A DNA stretch of 64,000 bases from Gordonia polyisoprenivorans NBRC 16320 = JCM 10675 (GTDB lineage Bacteria > Actinomycetota > Actinomycetes > Mycobacteriales > Mycobacteriaceae): positions 543,337 through 607,336 of the forward strand of contig NZ_BAEI01000031.1 in assembly GCF_000241325.1 (NCBI RefSeq), in the 5' to 3' direction. The notes below the pieces were generated by a model. That model was not told the origin of the DNA, did not search any database, and saw only the letters and a program-made list of their open reading frames with translations. Positions 1-7,888 of this stretch are shown one piece after another. Within the stretch, counting starts at the first letter, position 1. Every line of letters starts with the position of its first letter. A program made the translations under genes and the position numbers.

Positions 1-1389
1 GGTCAACACCAGAATCCCCGACCCGGTGTATCCGATGACCCGCTGAGCGGTGTTGATGTCGTCGCGGAACGACGTCCGGGTGGTGGTGATGGCGTCGGTG
101 AGCGATGAATCGACCGCGGCGTAACTGCTCGCGGTGCTCTGCGGGTCCGCGCCGATGGTGAGCGTTCGGGCCTGCGCGAAGTCGCCGCGCTCGATGGCCG
201 CGCGCGTCTGCTGATCGGACTCGCGCCACTGATCGAGGGCGGTCGTGATGGACCGAACCTGGGTGGTGGTCAACGCGCCGGCGTCAGAACTCGTCTGACC
301 ACCGAGGTCGGCGAGGATCGTGCTGATACCGGCGGTGGCGCCGGAGAAGGTCTGATCGAGATCGGACTGATCGGTGCGCTGCACCAGCGACAAGGTCTCG
401 GCCGAACGCGCCTGCTGGGTGAGGATGCGGGCCTCGGTCAGTTGCCGCAGCGGGTCGGCGCCGTCGGTCTTCGCCGAATTGGTGGCGGCCACCGACGCCA
501 GCCCCGACACCAACAGCCAGACCAGTCCGCCGAGAATCGCGGTCAACGCGGCGACCACCCCGATGTTGAAGCGACGGCGGGTGCGTTTGGTGAGGAACCG
601 CGAGGTACCGATCAGCGCGAGCGCGAGGACCAGCAACCCGAAATACACCCCGTAGGGCGGGATGGTCAGGGTGCGTTGGGGATCGGCGATGGCGTCGGAT
701 CGGCGCTCGTAGAGGCGCTGCGCCGCGGGCAGGATCTGATCGTGCATCACCGCCGACGCCTGCCCGAGATAGGCGCTGCCCACCGGGTTGCCGAGCCGGT
801 TGTTGGTGCGCGCGGTCTCGATGAGTCCGCTGTAGACGGGGATCGTCGTCGCCAGGGTCTGCAGGTCGGCGTTGACCGCGCGATCGTCGTCGTCGGTGTC
901 CTCGCCGGGCGCCCCCGAGGTGCCTGCGGCCTTCATCAATGACGCCGACGCGGTGGCCAGCGCATTCGAATAACGGCTACGCAGATCGGGGGACTCCAGG
1001 CCACCGGAGATGAACGCCGAGTTGGCCGAGGCGTCGGCGATCGACAGCGAACTGTAGAGCACCTGTGAGGCCTCGGCGAGCGGCTCGCCCTGGTCGATCA
1101 TGTTCTTCAGCGCGTTGGTGCGATCCTGCAGCACGGTCGATCCGTACCAGCCCACGCCCAGGATGGCGAGTACGAGCACCACCCCGATCATCACCAGCTT
1201 CCCGGGGGTGGTGCCCGCGTAGTGGCGCATCGTGGCCAACGGTGATTGGGTTCGGTTGCGGCCCAGCGACATCAGCTCGCGGCGGTCGGCGAGAACCTGA
1301 CGGATGGGTGGCGACGACGCGTTGGGCCGGATGGTCTTGCCCGCACGGGTGAGCACCGTCCGCACGGGAGATGCCTGGCCGGTCACCAC
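1..1389 (-). CDS. glnX: GlnX-like integral membrane sensor (partial, C-terminus outside window)
   Basis: The reverse strand is open for 463 codons from a GTG at 1389 to the window edge, with a purine-rich ribosome site (GAAGGGA) a few bases upstream. A long basic cytoplasmic N-terminus (about residues 1-65) is followed by a membrane helix (about 66-84, LVMIGVVLVLAILGVGWYG), a long helical extracytoplasmic domain, then two further membrane helices around residues 250-300 and another helical external domain. In mycobacteria GlnX links the periplasmic aspartate/glutamate-binding lipoprotein GlnH to the kinase PknG. The assignment rests on this topology and on the mutT3-thiE-thiOSG neighbourhood, which matches M. 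tuberculosis Rv0412c to Rv0417. GlnH and PknG would be expected just beyond position 1. Confidence 0.8.
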   Translation of the reverse strand, partial: MVTGQASPVRTVLTRAGKTIRPNASSPPIRQVLADRRELMSLGRNRTQSPLATMRHYAGTTPGKLVMIGVVLVLAILGVGWYGSTVLQDRTNALKNMIDQGEPLAEASQVLYSSLSIADASANSAFISGGLESPDLRSRYSNALATASASLMKAAGTSGAPGEDTDDDDRAVNADLQTLATTIPVYSGLIETARTNNRLGNPVGSAYLGQASAVMHDQILPAAQRLYERRSDAIADPQRTLTIPPYGVYFGLLVLALALIGTSRFLTKRTRRRFNIGVVAALTAILGGLVWLLVSGLASVAATNSAKTDGADPLRQLTEARILTQQARSAETLSLVQRTDQSDLDQTFSGATAGISTILADLGGQTSSDAGALTTTQVRSITTALDQWRESDQQTRAAIERGDFAQARTLTIGADPQSTASSYAAVDSSLTDAITTTRTSFRDDINTAQRVIGYTGSGILVLT

Positions 1390-1648
1390 ACGATCCCTTC
1401 TGGCTCGTCGGTCGTTCGTGTCGTTGTCCTCGCCCCGGCATCCCCGTCCGAAGCGACGACGTGGCCCCCTCGGGTCTATCGCCTCTTCGGTGCCGGTCTG
1501 TTTCCACCCTAACCGCGCGCACGTGACCTCGGCCTCACCACGCGGTGGTGTTTCGGCGAACCTGGCCCTGGTGGCCCCACTCACATACGGTGGAGGTCGG
1601 CGGCGAATCCCGGAGAGCCCGGATCGTCGGTCGGCGTCAGGAGTCGCG

Positions 1649-2131
1649 GTGCGTGGAGACGGGGACGGCTGGGTCATCGACACCGATGGGTCACGGTATT
1701 GGGGTGTCAACGGGGCGGCCGGATTACTGCTGCGCACCCTGCAACCCGACGGCCGCACACTGATATTGCTGCAACATCGCGCGGTGTGGTCGCACCAGGG
1801 CGGCACGTGGGGACTGCCCGGTGGTGCGCGCGACTCGCACGAGAGTGCCATCGACACCGCGCTGCGCGAAGCGCAGGAAGAAGCAGGTCTCGACCCCGCC
1901 GACGTCGAGGTGGTCGCCGCGCTGGTCACCCACCGCGCCAAGGGCGGCTGGACTTATACGACCGTCATCGCCGACATCGACGAACCCGTGCGGACCATCG
2001 CGAACGGCGAATCGGCGGAACTGCGCTGGGTCGACGAGGCCGACGTCGACGAGTTGCCGCTGCATCCCGCGTTCGGTGAGGCCTGGCCCGGACTGCGGGA
2101 CCGGATCGCCGCGCTCGATCCGCAGAACTGA
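1649..2131 (+). CDS. mutT3: MutT3-like Nudix hydrolase
   Basis: The product has a canonical Nudix box: GGARDSHESAIDTAL followed by REAQEEAGL fits G-x5-E-x7-REUxEExGU with the metal-binding glutamates present. MutT3-type enzymes hydrolyse oxidised or non-canonical nucleoside triphosphates, and the order glnX-mutT3-thiE supports the mutT3 name; the exact substrate cannot be read from sequence. The GTG at 1649 is chosen because GGAG lies five bases upstream and the beta-strand SRYWGVNGAAGLLL follows soon after. The frame stays open back to 1304, overlapping the start of glnX, so a longer protein closer to the roughly 217 residues of the M. tuberculosis homologue cannot be excluded. It is divergent from glnX. 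Confidence 0.8.
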   Translation: MRGDGDGWVIDTDGSRYWGVNGAAGLLLRTLQPDGRTLILLQHRAVWSHQGGTWGLPGGARDSHESAIDTALREAQEEAGLDPADVEVVAALVTHRAKGGWTYTTVIADIDEPVRTIANGESAELRWVDEADVDELPLHPAFGEAWPGLRDRIAALDPQN

Positions 2132-2146
2132 ACGGCGCCCGGTCGT

Positions 2147-2515
2147 CTACCGGGGTAGCAGCCGGTTGGCGCCGGCGATGAGGGCGTTGACGTTGGCTTC
2201 GTCGCCGGTCGCGCCGTCGCCGTAGGCCCAGCACTGCCGGTCGTCGCGCTCGCACAACAGGAATGCCGCGAACCCGCGATCGGTCGGGCGCTGGTGCAGC
2301 GAGACGATCGACACCGGGGCGCCGAGGTCGTGCAGGATCGAGGTCATCGCGCCGACCGGTCCGGTCGCGGTGGCCGACATCGACATGATGCGGTCGGCGT
2401 AGGCCATCGTCGCGCGGCATTCGATCATGTCGGCCGGTGCGGGGGTGATCGAGAGCGAGCCGAGCCGGATCGTGCCGGTATCGGCGTACATCTCGGTGAA
2501 TTCCTGCCAGGTCAT
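2147..2515 (-). CDS. Free-standing LeuA-type (isopropylmalate synthase) regulatory domain protein
   Basis: This 122-residue protein matches only the C-terminal allosteric domain of alpha-isopropylmalate synthase, without any catalytic TIM barrel. Against the true LeuA in this window (18617-20470) it keeps the core pattern: SATATGPVGAMTSILHDLG aligns with [19 protein letters not shown], and CWAYGDGATGDEANVNALI with [19 protein letters not shown], each ending in a short NRL/NRA tail. That fold binds leucine in LeuA, so a sensing or modulating role is plausible but is inference. ATG 2515 is preceded by GAGGAGG. About 200 bases upstream lies a short leader ORF with Ile, Leu and Val codons followed by mutually exclusive hairpins, so expression is probably controlled by branched-chain amino acid supply. 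Confidence 0.75.
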   Translation of the reverse strand: MTWQEFTEMYADTGTIRLGSLSITPAPADMIECRATMAYADRIMSMSATATGPVGAMTSILHDLGAPVSIVSLHQRPTDRGFAAFLLCERDDRQCWAYGDGATGDEANVNALIAGANRLLPR

Positions 2516-2692
2516 GCCGTCTGCCTCCTCACGGATACCTCGGGGGAGTCGCGTCGTGAGCGGGCCGCGGGAACGCGGATTCGCGCTGCCGGGCGACTCG
2601 GTACAGGAACAGGGTGCGGGAGAAAGGTGACGGCTGTGCATCGTGGATCATCGTTTCGGTCGAAGAGAAGATGACCGACGAGAACGCGCAAC

Positions 2693-2734
2693 GACCCCGC
2701 AGCGGGGGGTCGGTCAGATCAGACCCCGCTGCGG
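2693..2734 (-). promoter_or_regulatory. Transcription attenuator with alternative hairpins
   Basis: On the transcribed strand three arms are visible. Arm A (2734-2722, CCGCAGCGGGGTC, the end of the leader ORF) can pair with arm B (2711-2697, GACCCCCCGCTGCGG) with a two-base bulge. Alternatively the first six bases of arm B (GACCCC, 2711-2706) pair with arm C (GGGGTC, 2698-2693) around a seven-base loop. A ribosome finishing the leader ORF would cover arm A and allow the B-C hairpin; one stalled earlier would allow A-B. The U tract after B-C is weak, so B-C may be a poor intrinsic terminator. Confidence 0.55.
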
Positions 2735-2763
2735 CGGGTTACGAGCGCGATTCGTGTGCACAT
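2719..2763 (-). CDS. Putative BCAA leader peptide (14 codons)
   Basis: Short ORF reading MCTRIALVTRRSGV followed by TGA. It contains clustered Ile, Ala, Leu and Val codons and ends in the same CGC-rich GGGGTCTGA string that ends the leuA leader peptide at 20544. A TAGAGT hexamer (2773-2778, reverse strand) lies nine bases before the ATG, so the transcript is probably leaderless, as for the leuA leader. It sits upstream of the LeuA-regulatory-domain gene and overlaps the 5-prime arm of an antiterminator. The ORF is short and identified only by layout and similarity to the leuA leader. Confidence 0.6.
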   Translation of the reverse strand: MCTRIALVTRRSGV

Positions 2764-2844
2764 GATCGGGCCACTCTAACGCCGCAGCACACCCGCGGGC
2801 AAGGGAGATCCGGGTGTCCGCGGGCCCGACGCTGCCGAAGTGAT

Positions 2845-3546
2845 CTACGCCAGACCGGCGCGCAACTGCGCGGCCGCGGCCGCGGGGTCGTCGGCGGCGG
2901 TGATCGCGCGCACCACCACCGCGCGACGGGCACCGGCGTCGCGGACCTCGGGCAGCCGCGCGGAGTCGATGCCGCCGATGGCGAACCACGGCTTGGATAC
3001 ACCTGCGACCTCGCGCACCAGACCGAGCCCGGGGGCTGCGCGCCCGGGTTTGGTCGGGGTCGGCCAGCACGGACCGACGCAGAAATAGTCGACGGCGTCG
3101 TCGGCGATCGCCGCGTGGGCCTGGTCGGGATCGTGGGTGGAGACCCCGACGATCACGTCGTCGCCGACGATCCGCCGCGCCTGCTCAGGCCGCAGATCAC
3201 CCTGACCGAGATGCAGGACGTCGGCGCCGGCGAGCAGCGCGATGTCGGCGCGATCGTTGACCGACAGCAACGCCCCGTGTGCGTCGACGACGCCGCGCAT
3301 CTCCGCCAGGATCGCCAACTCCTCACCGGCCTCGAGAGCCCCGAACTCCCGCTCACCGGGAGATCCCTTGTCGCGCAACTGGATGAGGTCGACACCACCG
3401 GCCAGGGCGGCGTCGACGAACTCCAGTAGATCTCCGCGTTCGCGTCGGGCGTCGGTGCACAGGTAGAGCCGCGCGGCACGCAGACGTGCCCGCCGTGGAT
3501 CGTCGGTGGGGTCGCCGTCGCGCGCAATCCGGTTCTCTCGGGGCAT
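2845..3546 (-). CDS. thiE: Thiamine phosphate synthase
   Basis: ThiE couples the hydroxymethylpyrimidine and thiazole moieties to thiamine monophosphate in the cytoplasm. The 233-residue product shows the family motifs in order: [32 protein letters not shown], the phosphate-binding [13 protein letters not shown] segment and FAIGGID. Length is normal for the family. The gene is divergent from the thiO-thiS-thiG operon, as in mycobacteria. A TAGCCT hexamer ends seven bases before ATG 3546 with no ribosome site between, which suggests a leaderless transcript that escapes the TPP riboswitch controlling the divergent operon. Confidence 0.93.
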   Translation of the reverse strand: MPRENRIARDGDPTDDPRRARLRAARLYLCTDARRERGDLLEFVDAALAGGVDLIQLRDKGSPGEREFGALEAGEELAILAEMRGVVDAHGALLSVNDRADIALLAGADVLHLGQGDLRPEQARRIVGDDVIVGVSTHDPDQAHAAIADDAVDYFCVGPCWPTPTKPGRAAPGLGLVREVAGVSKPWFAIGGIDSARLPEVRDAGARRAVVVRAITAADDPAAAAAQLRAGLA

Positions 3547-3607
3547 GTCTCACAGGCTAGGGCACGGGCGTACCCGCACCCATCGCCGCGCTGTTAGGGT
3601 GGAGGAC

Positions 3608-3704
3608 ACGACACGGGAGTCCGGGGTACGCCGGGCTGAGAGTGCGGGACGCCCCCGCTGACCGTCACACCTGATCCGGATCATGCCGGCGAAGGAAGGA
3701 CTGC
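3608..3704 (+). promoter_or_regulatory. TPP (THI element) riboswitch
   Basis: The stretch carries the conserved THI box blocks: CGCCGGGCTGAGAGTGCGG near 3629, then GACCGTCACACCTGATCCGG and ATCATGCCGGCGAAGGAAGG near 3660-3699. The outer stem can close through AGTCC and GGACT. A TAGGGT hexamer at 3595-3600 is a plausible -10 for the transcript. It sits immediately upstream of thiO-thiS-thiG and probably represses the operon when thiamine pyrophosphate is abundant. Because the GAAGGAAGG ribosome site lies in the 3-prime end of the aptamer, translational control is likely. Confidence 0.93.
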
Positions 3705-3709
3705 AGAGC

Positions 3710-3727
3710 ATGAGCACCCGAGCATGA
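3710..3727 (+). CDS. Five-codon mini-ORF overlapping thiO start
   Basis: ATG at 3710 opens a five-codon frame (MSTRA) whose TGA overlaps the thiO ATG as ATGA. The strong AAGGAAGGA site in the TPP aptamer is about ten bases before this ATG but more than twenty bases before the thiO ATG. Ribosomes loaded at the riboswitch could therefore reach thiO by termination-reinitiation. This is a reading of spacing only; no product function is implied. Confidence 0.35.
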   Translation: MSTRA

Positions 3728-4832
3728 CCCCCGCCGACCGCACGGACACCGCGGGCGGCGCACGCCGCACCCTCGCCGTTGTCGGCGGCGGAATCATCGG
3801 GTTGACCTGCGCACTTGCCGCCGCCGATGCGGGCTGGCAGGTCACCGTCGTCGACGCCGGCCGAAACCGGCGCGCGGCGTGGGTGGCCGGCGGGATGCTG
3901 GGCTCCCTCGGCGAGGGCCACCCCGGTGAGGATGCGTTGCTCGCGATCTCCGAGCGGTCGGTCCGCCGATGGCCGGCGTTCATCGAGCGACTCGGCGACC
4001 CGCGGATCGCCACCGCCGCCGACTCGCTGTTCGTCGCGACGACCACCGCCGACGCGGCCTACCTGACCCAACTCGCCAACTTCGTGTGGTCGACCCGCCC
4101 GCACGCCGTGGATCGGCTCAGCCGCATCGACGCCGCCGGGGTCCGGGCACGGGAACGGGCGATCGGCGCGCGGGTGCGCGGCGGCTATCTCGCGACAGGC
4201 GAAGGGGCCGTGGACAATCGGCGACTCCTCGCCGCCCTCGAGTCCGCGTTGGTCGCCGCCGGTGGCCGCATCGGCACGGGCCGGGTGACCGATCTCGCCG
4301 ACCTCGACGACGCCGATCAGATCCTGCTCGCGGCGGGCGCCGGGCTGGCCGATCTGTGGCCCGCAGCGCCGATCCATCTCGCCAAGGGTGAGGTGCTGCG
4401 GCTGCGCGCCGACCGCATGACGGTGCCACCTCCACGTCATGTGATCCGGGCGCGGGTCGACGGGCGCATGGTGTATCTGGTGCCCCGTCACGACGGAATC
4501 GTGGTTGGCGCAACCCAATACGAGGGTGACATCGAGGAGTGGCGCTCGGGCGAGCCGCTGCCGCAGGCCGTCGGCGTCGCCGAGTTGCTCGCCGACGCGA
4601 TCGAGGTCTTCCCCGGTGCCCGCGATTATGCGCTCGTCGAGGCGACAGCGGGATTTCGGCCGTGTTCACCCGACGGATTGCCGATCATCGAGCGGCTCGA
4701 CGAGCGGACCGTCGTCGCCGGCGGCCATGGGCGCAACGGAATCGTGTTGGCGCCGTACACCTCCGAGGTGTTCCTGGAGTTACTCGCCGACGACGGGGCG
4801 CTCGTCGGCGTGCGCGAGGAGAGGAGTACGAC

Positions 4833-4836
<4 letters not shown>
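3724..4836 (+). CDS. thiO: Glycine oxidase ThiO
   Basis: ThiO is an FAD-dependent oxidase that converts glycine to the imine used for thiazole synthesis. The 370-residue protein opens with an ADP-binding beta-alpha-beta unit (LAVVGGGIIGLTCALAAADAG, about residues 16-36), and has the DAO-family C-terminal block TAGFRPCSPDGLPIIERL followed by VAGGHGRNGIVLAPYT that contacts flavin. It is the first gene of thiO-thiS-thiG behind the TPP riboswitch, and its stop overlaps the thiS start. Initiation may be coupled to the five-codon ORF directly upstream. Confidence 0.93.
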
Positions 4837-5820
<984 letters not shown>

Positions 5821-5913
5821 CTTGCGCCGTTCGTCGGACGGGCCACTCGTCCGACGGTGCGGGGTCATTCGATGGCAGGCCTGTGGTAACGCACGGTGTG
5901 TAGTGTCGTCGGC

Positions 5914-7047
5914 ATGCTGAGTGTCGAGAACCTCACCAAGGACTTCGGCAACGTCCGTGCCGTCGACAACCTGTCGTTCGAGGTCCGCCCCGGGGTCGTC
6001 ACCGGCTTCCTCGGCCCGAACGGCGCCGGGAAGTCCACCACGATGCGGATGATGCTGGGACTGGACCGGCCGACGTCGGGCCGCGCCACCATCAACGGCA
6101 AGCCCTACCGCGAGCTCGACCATCCGCTGCGTCAGGTCGGCGCGCTGTTGGACGCGAAATGGGTGCACCCCAACCGAAGTGCGCGCTCGCACCTGCGGTG
6201 GCTGGCCGCGAGCAACGGGATCCCCGCAACGCGGGCCGACGAGGTGCTCGAGACCGTCGGCCTGACACAGGTGGCCCGCAAACGCGCCGGTGGCTTCTCG
6301 TTGGGTATGTCGCAGCGGCTCGGGCTGGCCGGCGCGCTGCTCGGTGATCCGCACACCCTGCTGTTCGACGAGCCGGTCAACGGGCTCGACCCGGAGGGCA
6401 TCGTCTGGATTCGCAACTTCATGAAATCCCTGGCCGCCGAGGGTCGTACGGTCCTCGTGTCGAGTCACCTGCTCACCGAGATGGCACTGACCGCCGAGCG
6501 GTTGGTGGTGATCGGTCAGGGGAGATTGATCGCCGACAGCTCGGTGTCGGATTTCACCGCGTCGGCGCGCACGGTCGTGCGCGTCCGTACCCCGCAACCC
6601 GAACAGCTTCACTCCGCATTGGTCTCGGCCGGACTGTCGCCGCGCCCCGAGCAGGACCCGCAGGGGCGGCCGGTGCTCGCCCTCGACGACATCACCACCG
6701 ACCAGGTCGGCGACGTCGCCGCGGCCGCGGGCGTCACCGTGCACGAACTCGTCGCGCAGACCGCCTCGCTGGAGGAGGCGTTCATGGCGATGACCGCCCA
6801 CGCCGTGGAGTACCACGGCGGTAACGAGCATCCGGGCGCCGCCGTGCCGCCGCCTGCACCTGCGCCGGGTTTCGGTCCGGGCCCCGGCCAGGCGCCGGGT
6901 CAGCCGGGCCAGTGGGGGCCACCCGCACAATTCCCGCCCGGCCAGTACCCACCCGACCAGTACCCACCCGACCAGTACCCACCCGGGCAGTACCTACCGC
7001 CTGGTGGTCACCAGCAGCACGGTCCTCAGAACGGGGGACACCGATGA
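5914..7047 (+). CDS. ABC-2 type exporter ATP-binding subunit with Gln/Tyr/Pro-rich tail
   Basis: The nucleotide-binding domain has Walker A GPNGAGKST, a divergent signature (GFSLGMSQRL rather than LSGGQ), Walker B LLFDEPVNGLD and an H-loop in VLVSSHLL. It is followed by a regulatory stretch and, after residue about 310, a disordered Pro/Gly/Gln tail with repeated QYPPD units. A TAGTGT hexamer ends seven bases before ATG 5914, so the mRNA is probably leaderless. Its TGA overlaps the permease ATG, so the two form one exporter. Family resemblance is to bacitracin/antibiotic-type or cell-envelope exporters; the substrate is unknown. Confidence 0.85.
   Translation: MLSVENLTKDFGNVRAVDNLSFEVRPGVVTGFLGPNGAGKSTTMRMMLGLDRPTSGRATINGKPYRELDHPLRQVGALLDAKWVHPNRSARSHLRWLAASNGIPATRADEVLETVGLTQVARKRAGGFSLGMSQRLGLAGALLGDPHTLLFDEPVNGLDPEGIVWIRNFMKSLAAEGRTVLVSSHLLTEMALTAERLVVIGQGRLIADSSVSDFTASARTVVRVRTPQPEQLHSALVSAGLSPRPEQDPQGRPVLALDDITTDQVGDVAAAAGVTVHELVAQTASLEEAFMAMTAHAVEYHGGNEHPGAAVPPPAPAPGFGPGPGQAPGQPGQWGPPAQFPPGQYPPDQYPPDQYPPGQYLPPGGHQQHGPQNGGHR
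6943..6993 (+). repeat. 15-bp tandem repeat encoding QYPPD in ABC ATPase tail
   Basis: Three to four copies of a 15-base unit (CAGTACCCACCCGAC and close variants) run in frame and encode QYPPD/QYPPG units. The repeat falls in the low-complexity C-terminal tail, outside the ATPase domain. Confidence 0.8.
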
Positions 7048-7823
7048 TCGAGTTGTTGCGCGCCGAGCAGATCAAGCTCACCTCCATCCGCTCGCCCTAC
7101 TGGTGCATGGGCCTTGTGGTGATCCTCAGCCTCGGCGTCACCGGACTGTTCGCGGGTCTGGCCAGCAATGTCAACGAGACCGCCGGGCCCGGCGCCGCCA
7201 CATCGACCTCGGCCGGTGTCGACGGCTCCGCGCTGACCGTCGCCCTTCTCGGGCTCAACCAGTTCGCCGTCATCGTCCTGATGATCATGGCCGTCCTCGG
7301 GATCACCAGCGAATATCGGTTCTCGACAATCCGCGCGACATTTCTCGCGGTGCCCAAGCGGACCTCGGCGTTGCTGGCGAAGGCCACGGTGTACGTGTCG
7401 TTGACCTTCGTCACGATGCTGGTCCTCACCGTCATCTGTGTGGGCATCCTGGTCGCGGGCATCGGTGGCTTCGGCTTCGGCGACGCCACCGTCGTCCGGC
7501 AGATCTGGGGCGTCCCCGTCTACGCGGCGCTGTGTGTGCTGCTGTCGATGGGGGTCGGCGCGCTGGTGCGGCAGACGGCCGGCGCGATCTCGATCGTGCT
7601 GGTGTGGATGCTCGTCGTGGAGACCATCCTCGGCGCGGTGCCCAAGGTGAAGGACTGGATCGGGCCGTTCCTGCCGTTCGCCAACGGGTCCCGCTTCCTC
7701 TCCGGGGCCACCGCAGGCGATGACTATCACTGGAATTCCGGGGTCTCGCTGGTGTACTTCGCGGTGTGGGCGGTTGTGGTCTTCGTTGCCGGGGTGTGGT
7801 TGGCGAACCAGCGCGACGCGTGA
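7044..7823 (+). CDS. ABC-2 type exporter permease
   Basis: The 259-residue protein has about six membrane helices, including WCMGLVVILSLGVTGLFAG near residue 20, FAVIVLMIMAVLGITSEY, VSLTFVTMLVLTVICVGI, VYAALCVLLSMGVGALV and a C-terminal FAVWAVVVFVAGVWLAN. The GITSEYRFSTIRATFLA loop after the second helix is typical of ABC-2 permeases. It starts inside the ATPase stop codon and forms the transport channel with it. Confidence 0.85.
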   Translation: MIELLRAEQIKLTSIRSPYWCMGLVVILSLGVTGLFAGLASNVNETAGPGAATSTSAGVDGSALTVALLGLNQFAVIVLMIMAVLGITSEYRFSTIRATFLAVPKRTSALLAKATVYVSLTFVTMLVLTVICVGILVAGIGGFGFGDATVVRQIWGVPVYAALCVLLSMGVGALVRQTAGAISIVLVWMLVVETILGAVPKVKDWIGPFLPFANGSRFLSGATAGDDYHWNSGVSLVYFAVWAVVVFVAGVWLANQRDA

Positions 7824-7888
7824 GCCGCCCCCGTCGAACAGCTGAACCAGAGCTGCGTTTTAGCTGATAAAAGGACTAAAATACCCAC

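Noticed and set aside
2614..3429. A 271-codon plus-strand frame over the leader and thiE
   Set aside because: It is antisense to thiE, which has all family motifs; composition is Arg/Gly/Asp-rich without hydrophobic structure.
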